NCBI RefSeq assembly: GCF_002237365.1
Contig: NZ_NMUO01000007.1
Span: forward strand, 1 to 64,000
Length of the DNA stretch: 64,000 nucleotides
Source of the DNA: Zobellella denitrificans
Lineage (GTDB): Bacteria > Pseudomonadota > Gammaproteobacteria > Enterobacterales > Aeromonadaceae
Reading direction: 5' to 3'
Shown here: positions 57,793 to 64,000 of the stretch, piece after piece
Layout of the letters: the number at the start of each line of letters is the position of its first letter
Position numbering within the stretch: the stretch's first letter is position 1
Notes under the pieces: generated by a model
Databases searched by the model: none
What the model was told of the DNA's origin: nothing
What the model saw: the letters and a program-made list of their open reading frames with translations, nothing else
Translations under genes and position numbers: made by a program

Positions 57793-58554
57793 ATGACCAG
57801 CTCCTATCTGCAGATCAAGCAGCTCAGCCACGCCTACACCCCGGGCAAGCCGATACTGCGCCAGATCGACATCGACATCACCGAACCCGGCATCATCGCC
57901 ATCATAGGCCCTTCCGGCACCGGCAAGAGCACCCTGCTGCGCTGCATCAACCGGCTGATCACCCCCAGCCAGGGTCAAATCCTGTTCCAGCAGGCGGATC
58001 TGGCGGCGGCCAGGGGCAAGGAACTGCGCCGGCTGCGCCGCCATATCGGCATGGTGTTCCAGGAATACAACCTGGTGGAGCGGCTGACGGTGCTGGAAAA
58101 CGTGCTCACCGGCCGGCTCGGCTACATGAGCGCCTGGCAGGCCTGGCGACGCAACTTCGCCCGGGAGGATCTGGATCGGGCCTTCGAGCTGCTGGACAAA
58201 GTGGGCCTGGCCGACTTCGCCATGCAGCGGGCCGACAGCCTGTCCGGCGGCCAGCGCCAGCGGGTGGGCATCGCCCGCGCCCTGATGCAGCAGCCCTATA
58301 TCCTGCTGGCGGACGAGCCCACCTCGTCGCTCGATCCCAAGACGGCGGTGGAGATCATGGAGCTGATGGACACCCTGGCCGCCAGCCAGGGCATCCCCAC
58401 CCTGGTCAATATCCACGACGTCAAGCTGGCCCAGCGCTTCGCCCGGCGCATGATCGGCATGAGCGGCGGCCAGGTGGTATACGACGGCGATCCCGCCGGC
58501 ATCACCGACGCCCACCTCAAGCAGATCTACGGAGGTGAATCATGGCTGGTGTAA
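57793..58554 (+). CDS. phnC: PhnC-type ABC transporter ATPase
   Basis: A 253-residue ATPase: Walker [19 protein letters not shown]-loop [25 protein letters not shown], signature [15 protein letters not shown], Walker [13 protein letters not shown]. The YMSAW-type stretch after the Q-loop is typical of PhnC. It energises the two following permeases. A GAAGAACGAG ribosome site precedes ATG 57793. The stop overlaps the next gene by 13 bases. Confidence 0.93.
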   Translation: MTSSYLQIKQLSHAYTPGKPILRQIDIDITEPGIIAIIGPSGTGKSTLLRCINRLITPSQGQILFQQADLAAARGKELRRLRRHIGMVFQEYNLVERLTVLENVLTGRLGYMSAWQAWRRNFAREDLDRAFELLDKVGLADFAMQRADSLSGGQRQRVGIARALMQQPYILLADEPTSSLDPKTAVEIMELMDTLAASQGIPTLVNIHDVKLAQRFARRMIGMSGGQVVYDGDPAGITDAHLKQIYGGESWLV

Positions 58555-59324
58555 CCCGCTCCAACCCCTTCCGCCAGAGCCCGGCGGCCCGCCTGGGCTG
58601 GCTGGCCCTGGCCGCCTATGTGGTGTACGGCTTCGGCGCCATGGATCTCAACTGGGCCCGCTTCGTCGACGGCCTGGGCCACGGCGCCCGCCTGCTGGAT
58701 CGCATGTTCCCGCCCAACTTCGATCGCTGGGAGATCCTGCTGCACGACCTGATCGAAAGCCTGCAGATCGCGGTGATCGCCAGTGTGGCCGGCATTTTCA
58801 TTTCCCTGTTCGTGGGCCTGCTCGCCGCCCGCAACCTGATGCCCACCCTGGTGACCTCGCCGGCGCGGGTACTGATCGCCGTGTGCCGCACCTTCCACCC
58901 GGTGATCATCGCCATCCTCTTCGTCAAGGCGGTGGGCTTCGGTGCCCTGGCCGGCATCCTCACCCTGGTGGTGGCCTCGGTGGGCTTTATCGCCAAGCTG
59001 TTTGCCGAGGCCATCGAGGAGATCTCGCTCAAGCAGGTGGAGGCCATCCGCGCCACCGGCGCCGGCTTTGTCAGCGTCATCCTGTTCGCGGTGCTGCCCC
59101 AGGTGTTCTCCCGCTTTATCGGCTTTTCCACCTACCAGCTCGACTCCAACCTGCGCAACTCCACCATGGTCGGCCTGGTCGGCGCCGGCGGCCTGGGCGG
59201 CACCCTGTTCGCCGCCTTCCAGCGTTTCGACTACGACTTCGTCACCGCCATTCTGATCACCATCATCGCCCTGATCCTGGTGGGCGAGGCCCTGTCCAAC
59301 GCGGTACGGAGAGTTTTCCAATGA
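58542..59324 (+). CDS. phnE: PhnE-type ABC permease 1
   Basis: A 260-residue inner-membrane permease with about six TM helices. The PhnE signature is [68 protein letters not shown], the EAA loop that docks on PhnC. It overlaps phnC by 13 bases and the second permease by 4 bases (ATGA). Confidence 0.93.
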   Translation: MAGVTRSNPFRQSPAARLGWLALAAYVVYGFGAMDLNWARFVDGLGHGARLLDRMFPPNFDRWEILLHDLIESLQIAVIASVAGIFISLFVGLLAARNLMPTLVTSPARVLIAVCRTFHPVIIAILFVKAVGFGALAGILTLVVASVGFIAKLFAEAIEEISLKQVEAIRATGAGFVSVILFAVLPQVFSRFIGFSTYQLDSNLRNSTMVGLVGAGGLGGTLFAAFQRFDYDFVTAILITIIALILVGEALSNAVRRVFQ

Positions 59325-60154
59325 GCAGTCACACCCAGTCGATGGAGCAAGCGCCCATGTCCCAGCCCCAACGCCAATGGCAGCGCTTCACCCCGCTGCA
59401 ACGCCTGAGCCGCTACCTGGTCTACCTGGTGATCGTCGCCGCCTTCGTGATCTCGGTGCGCACCGTGGAGGTGATCCCCGAGTTCCTGTTCGACGCCCCC
59501 CAGCAAATGGCGGACATGTTCGCCCGCATGTGGCCGCTGGAATGGGCCTCCTACCCGACCACCATCCACGGCGCCCTGATGGAAACCCTGCACATCGCCA
59601 CCCTGGGCACCCTGCTGTGCCTGCTGCTGGCGGTGCCCCTGGCGCTGCTCAACGCCGGCAACGTGGTGGCCTCGCCCTGGCTGAACTGGCTGGCCCGCTT
59701 CTTCCTGGTCTCTTCCCGCTCGGTCAACTCCCTGGTGTGGGCCCTGCTGTTCGTGGCGGTGTTCGGCCCCGGGGTGATCGCCGGGGTGCTGGCGGTGGCG
59801 CTGCGCTCGGTGGGCTTCGTCGGCAAGCTGCTGGCCGAGGCCATCGAGGAGATCAACATGGGCTCCATCGAGGCGCTGCGCGCCACCGGCGCCTCCACCG
59901 CCAGCGTGCTGATCAAGGGGTACTGGCCCCAGGTGATGCCGGCCTTCTTCAGCATAGTGCTGTTCCGCTGGGACATTAACGTGCGCGAGTCGGCGGTGCT
60001 GGGGCTGGTGGGCGCCGGCGGCATAGGGGTGGTGCTGAGCGACGCCATGAACCTGTTCATGTGGGAACGGGTGGCAACGGTACTGATGAGCATACTGGTG
60101 GTGGTGCTGCTGGCCGAGTGGCTGGTGGTGCAGGTGCGCAAGAGGTTGCTGTAA
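59321..60154 (+). CDS. phnE: PhnE-type ABC permease 2
   Basis: A 277-residue permease paralogous to the preceding one: LLAEAIEEINMGSIEALRATGASTASVLIKGYWPQVMPAFFSIVLFRWDINVRESAVLGLVGAGGIG is the EAA region. About six TM helices after a polar N-tail. Two different PhnE subunits imply a heterodimeric channel. The stop and the next start share a base (TAATG). Confidence 0.93.
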   Translation: MSSHTQSMEQAPMSQPQRQWQRFTPLQRLSRYLVYLVIVAAFVISVRTVEVIPEFLFDAPQQMADMFARMWPLEWASYPTTIHGALMETLHIATLGTLLCLLLAVPLALLNAGNVVASPWLNWLARFFLVSSRSVNSLVWALLFVAVFGPGVIAGVLAVALRSVGFVGKLLAEAIEEINMGSIEALRATGASTASVLIKGYWPQVMPAFFSIVLFRWDINVRESAVLGLVGAGGIGVVLSDAMNLFMWERVATVLMSILVVVLLAEWLVVQVRKRLL

Positions 60155-60741
60155 TGACCCTGAACAATCGTTATCTGGTGCTGCGCCATGGCCACAGCCT
60201 GGCCAACCAGGCCCACCTCATCATCAGCCATCCCAGGCAGGGCGAGGCCGGCTACGGCCTCTCCCCCCAGGGTCGGCAACAGGTGGCCTGCACCCTGGCG
60301 AACTGGCCCTGTCCCCGGCCGGATCGCATCGTCAGCTCGCCGTTCCGGCGGGCCCGGGAAACCGCCGAGCTGGCCGCCGCCCGCTTCCTCTGCCCCCTGA
60401 ACGAGGACATCGCCCTGCGCGAGCGCTTCTTCGGCGAGCTGGACGGCGGCCCGGACCTGCGCTACCCGGACATATGGCAGCAGGACGAGCTGAGCCCGGA
60501 TCACCATTACGCCGGGGTCGAAAGCCTGAACCAGGTGGCCGAACGCGGCTGGCGGCTGATCGAACAGCTGGAGCAACGGCACCGGGACCAGACCCTGCTG
60601 CTGGTGAGCCACGGCGATACCCTGCAAATCCTGCTGGCCCTGGCCCTGGGGCTGCCCCTCGGCCGCCACCGGGAGCTCAAGCCCCTGGCCACCGCCGAGG
60701 TGCGGGAGCTGAGCCTGGCTCCGCAGGCCGTCCTGCCCTGA
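60154..60741 (+). CDS. Histidine phosphatase family protein
   Basis: A 195-residue branch-1 histidine phosphatase (phosphoglycerate-mutase fold). The phospho-His is in LVLRHGHSLANQ, followed by IVSSPFRRARETAELAA, ERFFGELDGG with the acid/base Glu, and the second catalytic His in LLLVSHGDTLQILLALALG. No signal peptide, so cytosolic. It is translationally coupled to the permease gene, which suggests that it dephosphorylates the imported compound or its product. Confidence 0.9.
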   Translation: MTLNNRYLVLRHGHSLANQAHLIISHPRQGEAGYGLSPQGRQQVACTLANWPCPRPDRIVSSPFRRARETAELAAARFLCPLNEDIALRERFFGELDGGPDLRYPDIWQQDELSPDHHYAGVESLNQVAERGWRLIEQLEQRHRDQTLLLVSHGDTLQILLALALGLPLGRHRELKPLATAEVRELSLAPQAVLP

Positions 60742-60816
60742 GGACCTGGCCCTCCGAAAGAGGGCGTGCCGGGCGGCTATACTGTAGGCAGTTGCCACCC
60801 GAACGCGGACACGCCC

Positions 60817-61383
60817 ATGTCGACCTTTTCCGCCGAGCACGACGCCATTCTCGACGCCGCCCTCCACCTCGCCCTGCACAGCTCCTGGGAAGCCTTCAGC
60901 CTGCAGGAGCTGGCCGAGGCCAGGGAACTGAGCCTGGCCGAGATCGCCCGCCATTTCCGCTCCAAGGACGACATGGCCGAGGCCCTGTTCGACCGGGCCG
61001 ACGCCGCCATGCTGGGCCTGCCCCCGGACGAGGACGAAGCCCTGGCGGAGCGGCTGCTGATCCGCATCATGGCCTGGCTGGACTACCTGGCGCCCTACAA
61101 GCCGCTGGTGCGGGACATGCTGGCCTACAAGCTGGAACCGGGCCACTTCCACCTGCAGGCCCACGGCATCACCCGGATCAGCCGCACCGTGCAGTGGTTT
61201 GTCGAGGCCGCCCGGTGGCGGCCGACCGGCCTCGGCCGCATCCTGGGGGAGCTCACCCTCACCTCCATCTACCTCACCGCCGTCGCCAGCTTCCTGGTGG
61301 ACGGCAGCGACAACCTCAACACCACCCGCACCCTGCTGCGCGGCCTGCTGGAGCGGGCCACCCGGCGCTGCCCCCGGTGCTGA
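60817..61383 (+). CDS. TetR-family regulator
   Basis: A 188-residue protein with an N-terminal TetR helix-turn-helix (about 8-55; ILDAALHLALHSSWEAFSLQELAEARELSLAEIARHFRSKDDMAEALF) and a helical ligand domain. The recognition helix is of the COQ9-like TetR subgroup. ATG 60817 is chosen; upstream in-frame sequence is intergenic. A possible -10 TATACT lies at 60778-60783. The next gene begins 7 bases later. Confidence 0.8.
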   Translation: MSTFSAEHDAILDAALHLALHSSWEAFSLQELAEARELSLAEIARHFRSKDDMAEALFDRADAAMLGLPPDEDEALAERLLIRIMAWLDYLAPYKPLVRDMLAYKLEPGHFHLQAHGITRISRTVQWFVEAARWRPTGLGRILGELTLTSIYLTAVASFLVDGSDNLNTTRTLLRGLLERATRRCPRC

Positions 61384-61389
61384 GCGGCC

Positions 61390-62388
61390 ATGGACGGCCT
61401 GAGCCACGCCCTGCTCGGCGCCACCCTGGCGCAACTGCCCTCACCGCGCCGCTGCCCCCTGGGCCGCAACCAACGGCTGTGGCTGGGCGCCCTGGGCGGC
61501 CTCTTCCCCGACATCGACTACGCCCTCTTCCCCTGGTCGCCGCTGGAATTCCTCGCCTACTGGCACCAGGGGCCGACCCATTCCCTGCTGCTGGCGCCGC
61601 TCTGGGCCGGCCTGCTGGCCCTGCTGCTGCGGCTGCACCCGGCCCTGCGCGCCCAGGGCCGCTGGTTGTTCCTGCTCCTCCTTGTCGGCATCCTGTCCCA
61701 CGACCTGCTCGACGCCCTCACCGGCTACGGCACCCAGCTGTTCTATCCCCTGAGCCGGGCCCGCTTCAGCGCCGATCTGCTGTTCGTGATCGACGCCTAC
61801 TTCACCCTGCTGCTGGGCCTCTGCCTGGCGGTGCTGTACCGGCGGCCGGGACGACGGCTCGTCCTGCTGCCGCCGCTCCTCTACCTGGGCCTGCTGCTCG
61901 GGCTCAAGCAACTGGCCCTGTACCAGGGCGGCGCTGCCGTGGCCATTCCCCAGCCCTTTTCGCCGCTGCATTGGCAGGTGATCGACCCCCACCGCCAGCA
62001 GTCGCTCTACCTGCGGCTGGCGCCGGATCCCGTCGCCGCCCGGGTCTCCTCCTGGCTCGGCTACCCCGGCTGGCGGCAGGGCTACCAGACCGGAGCCGGG
62101 GCCCGCTGGCAGCCCTATGGCCCGAGCGGCGCCGATCCGGACTGGCAAACGGAGGTGGAGCAGGCCTGGCGGCACCCGGCGTTGCGGCCCTTTCGCGACT
62201 TCGCCCGCTATCCCTACCTGTACCGGGTGGAGCAGCGTGAGGACGAGCGCTGTGTCTGGTTCAGCGATCTGCGCTACGACTGGCCCGCCCTGCCGGCCAG
62301 CTTTCGCTACGGCCTGTGCCACCGGGCCGACGGCGACTGGCGGCTGTACCGGATGCGCTACCTGAGCGAGTGGCGCCAGCGGCTGTAG
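61390..62388 (+). CDS. Membrane-bound metal-dependent hydrolase (DUF457/YdjM type)
   Basis: A 332-residue protein. His/Asp metal-binding motifs of the family lie in MDGLSHALLGATLAQ, GGLFPDIDYALFPW, WHQGPTHSLLLAPLW and GILSHDLLDALTGYG, with four or five TM helices in the first 185 residues. The C-terminal 150 residues form a soluble domain (PLHWQVIDPHRQQSLYLRL...). YdjM-like proteins are of unknown substrate. Coupled to the TetR gene. Confidence 0.85.
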   Translation: MDGLSHALLGATLAQLPSPRRCPLGRNQRLWLGALGGLFPDIDYALFPWSPLEFLAYWHQGPTHSLLLAPLWAGLLALLLRLHPALRAQGRWLFLLLLVGILSHDLLDALTGYGTQLFYPLSRARFSADLLFVIDAYFTLLLGLCLAVLYRRPGRRLVLLPPLLYLGLLLGLKQLALYQGGAAVAIPQPFSPLHWQVIDPHRQQSLYLRLAPDPVAARVSSWLGYPGWRQGYQTGAGARWQPYGPSGADPDWQTEVEQAWRHPALRPFRDFARYPYLYRVEQREDERCVWFSDLRYDWPALPASFRYGLCHRADGDWRLYRMRYLSEWRQRL

Positions 62389-62584
62389 GCGTTGCGGGTC
62401 AGAAGCTGGCGGTGGTGATCCTCCCCCGGCCTCTTCCCGGGGAAGGCGGCCTCCGCCGCCATGGACAAAGGGGCCGGTTTGGGACTAGATTTTAACGGTC
62501 AAGCAGATCCGCGACGCCCAGGGAAGGAGCCCGCCCGCCGCCAAGGCACGGCAGGAGCGTCCTTTTTCAACACGGGAACATCAT

Positions 62585-63598
62585 ATGCACACCTTACGCC
62601 TGGCGCCCCTGGCGCTGCTGTTTGCCTTTACCCTGGCCGGCTGCTCGGAAGAGCAGGCCGCCAACGAGCAGGCCGGCACGGCCACCCTCTCCGGCAACCT
62701 CGTCTATCTGCCGCGCATCGCCCTGCCGGAGGACGCCCGGGCCAGCGTGCGCCTGGAAGACGTCAGCCTGGCCGACGCCCCCGCCGAGACCCTGGCGGAA
62801 CAGAACTTCGCCACCGAAGGCCGGCAGGTACCGCTGCCCTTCAGCCTTGAATACGATACCGCCGCCATCGAGCCCAGCCATCGCTACGCGGTGCGCGGCG
62901 AGATCCGCGATGCCGCCGGCACCCTGCTGTGGACCACCACCGAACACCACGGCGTGCTGACCCAGGGCCAGCCCGGCGACGACATCGAGATCCGCCTGGA
63001 GCAGGTAGAGTCGGCGCCGGCCGGCCCCTCCACCCTGGTGTACCGCTGCACCCCGCAAGACGGCGAGCCCTTCGAGTTCGTGGTCCAGTATCATGATGGC
63101 CGGCTCGGCCTCTGGCTGCCGGACAGCTTCGAGCTGCCCTACCAGGAGCTGCCCCAGGTGATCTCCGCCAGCGGCGCCCGCTTCGAGAACGAGCAGGCCC
63201 GGGTCTGGAGCAAGGGCGATACCGCCCTGCTGGAAGTGGCCGGCCAGGACTACGGCGAATGCGTGGAAGACAGGGCCGCGGGCCTGCGGGAAGACGCCCG
63301 CCTGCGCGGCGTGACCCTGAGGGCCACCGGCAACGAGCCCGGCTGGGTGCTGGAGGTGACCGCGGGCCAGCAGATCCGCTTCAACTACAACTACGGCGCC
63401 AACGAGCTGCTGCTGCCGACGCCCGAAGCCCTGCCGGACGACGCCGGCTACCGGGCGGCCAGCGCCGACCACCGGCTCGAGGTCAGCGTCAGCCAGGAAC
63501 GCTGCCAGGACGACATGAGCGGCGAGGAATTCCCCTACCGGGTGCTGGTCACCCTCGACGACCAGCAGTTCCGCGGCTGCGGCACCCGGCTGGACTGA
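62585..63598 (+). CDS. Multi-domain lipoprotein: YbaY-, MliC- and COG3650-like parts
   Basis: A 337-residue lipoprotein. The lipobox TLAGC gives Cys near residue 20. Three parts follow: a YbaY-type beta domain (about 30-140; ATLSGNLVYLPRIALPEDARASVRLEDVSLAD), an MliC lysozyme-inhibitor-like domain (about 152-230; LVYRCTPQDGEPFEFVVQY...TALLEVAGQDYGEC), and a COG3650-like C-terminal domain (about 245-337; ATGNEPGWVLEVTAGQQIRFNYNYG...FRGCGTRLD). The 196 bases before it are GC-rich with hairpins and no gene. Confidence 0.82.
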   Translation: MHTLRLAPLALLFAFTLAGCSEEQAANEQAGTATLSGNLVYLPRIALPEDARASVRLEDVSLADAPAETLAEQNFATEGRQVPLPFSLEYDTAAIEPSHRYAVRGEIRDAAGTLLWTTTEHHGVLTQGQPGDDIEIRLEQVESAPAGPSTLVYRCTPQDGEPFEFVVQYHDGRLGLWLPDSFELPYQELPQVISASGARFENEQARVWSKGDTALLEVAGQDYGECVEDRAAGLREDARLRGVTLRATGNEPGWVLEVTAGQQIRFNYNYGANELLLPTPEALPDDAGYRAASADHRLEVSVSQERCQDDMSGEEFPYRVLVTLDDQQFRGCGTRLD

Positions 63599-63606
63599 GC
63601 CCCCCG

Positions 63607-63629
63607 CCCGGGCCGCCCCGGCCCGGGCA
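63607..63629 (+). terminator. Hairpin after the lipoprotein gene
   Basis: GCCCGGGCC-GCCCC-GGCCCGGGC, a perfect 9-bp stem with a 5-nt loop eight bases after the stop. There is no T-run, so it is a stable hairpin and only a possible terminator. Confidence 0.45.
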
Positions 63630-63683
63630 AGCTGCTTCAAAATAAGTTAACATACTGTCATCACTCGCCTTTCTGGTAACCCC

Positions 63684-64000
63684 GTGATCACCGTTGAGCG
63701 CAAAGACGGCTTTTCCCTGAAGATTTCCCGCATCCTGCGGGAGGCCACCGAGCACCGGCTGGATCTCTACCTGTTCATTCCCGGCGAGCTGGGGCTCAAC
63801 AGCCATGTGGTGCCGGAGGAGGAGTTCTACCATAGCGCCATCCACGTCAAGCGCACCTACTTCAGCGACCGCCAGCACCTGCCCCTGGTGCACAGCCGCC
63901 TGGCCCGCCGGGGCAAGCTCGGCACCGAGCAGTACCGGCTCAGCCTCAGCCTCTACGCCTACCAGTACGTGGCGGGGCTGGAGCAGTCCTGCCACGAGCT
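63684..64000 (+). CDS. Hypothetical protein, cut by the window edge
   Basis: An open frame from GTG 63684 runs off the end: MITVERKDGFSLKISRILRE..., then ATEHRLDLYLFIPGELGLNSHVV and EEFYHSAIHVKRTYFSDRQHLPL. 105 codons are visible. The region looks coding by its codon bias. I do not recognise the family from this fragment. An A/T-rich stretch (63640-63665) before it can hold its promoter. Confidence 0.65.
   Translation, partial: MITVERKDGFSLKISRILREATEHRLDLYLFIPGELGLNSHVVPEEEFYHSAIHVKRTYFSDRQHLPLVHSRLARRGKLGTEQYRLSLSLYAYQYVAGLEQSCHE

Overview
The window is high-GC gammaproteobacterial chromosome. The left edge carries the first bases of a 16S rRNA gene on the minus strand, followed by the block yrdA-yrdB-aroE-tsaC-yrdD-smg-dprA-def-fmt-rsmB-trkA, which is classic for Enterobacterales, Vibrionales and Aeromonadales. 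EfpL (YeiP), HdfR, YbcJ, the rRNA leader and the marine-type transporters (TAXI TRAP, NhaC, CstA) together suggest Aeromonadaceae of the Oceanimonas/Oceanisphaera/Zobellella type. That placement is inference from remembered families; no search was run.

Layout. 1-13.6 kb: rrn promoter region and housekeeping genes for translation (TsaC, Def, Fmt, RsmB), shikimate and heme synthesis, DNA processing (DprA) and potassium uptake (TrkA/TrkH). 13.6-26.4 kb: RmuC, a PfkB kinase, EfpL, a chemoreceptor with a folded mRNA leader, a class V aminotransferase, tRNA-Pro(CGG), a D-lactate dehydrogenase/HslJ/thioredoxin-2 run and a glutathionyl-hydroquinone reductase. 26.5-37.4 kb: a putrescine island (NhaC-type carrier, PuuA, PuuD, SpuC-type transaminase, PuuC, PuuR) with a MocR/EamA pair inside it. 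37.5-42.8 kb: CstA, a tiny Cys-Cys-ending protein and an ArsA-like ATPase, then a GAF-GGDEF-EAL protein. 43.2-51.4 kb: a DctB/DctD two-component system, OsmC, and a TAXI-type TRAP transporter with a universal stress protein. 51.5-60.7 kb: a second DctB/DctD-like (PgtB/PgtA-like) pair, a periplasmic GlpQ, a PhnDCEE-type ABC transporter and a histidine phosphatase. 60.8-64 kb: a TetR regulator, a membrane hydrolase, a multi-domain lipoprotein and a gene cut by the window edge.

The most interesting signals are regulatory. Three sigma-54 promoters (GG-N10-GC) stand before the TRAP permease, glpQ and the phnD-like gene. The last two share palindromic upstream sites, GGGACA-N4-TGTCCC, and in both cases the nearest site is centred exactly 71.5 bp from the -24 GG. 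The TRAP gene has a different repeated palindrome, close to GGGYGG-ATTY-CCAYCC, which also occurs just upstream of its own dctB. The two NtrC-type activators therefore appear to read two distinct operators. The second regulon ties an extracellular glycerophosphodiesterase to a phosphonate-type importer and a cytoplasmic phosphatase, which looks like a dedicated organophosphate scavenging system. The first activator carries a natural GAFTDA in place of GAFTGA.

Two families of dispersed non-coding repeats lie between operons: a roughly 163-bp element with terminal inverted repeats (two copies) and a large-hairpin element (three copies plus a solo arm).
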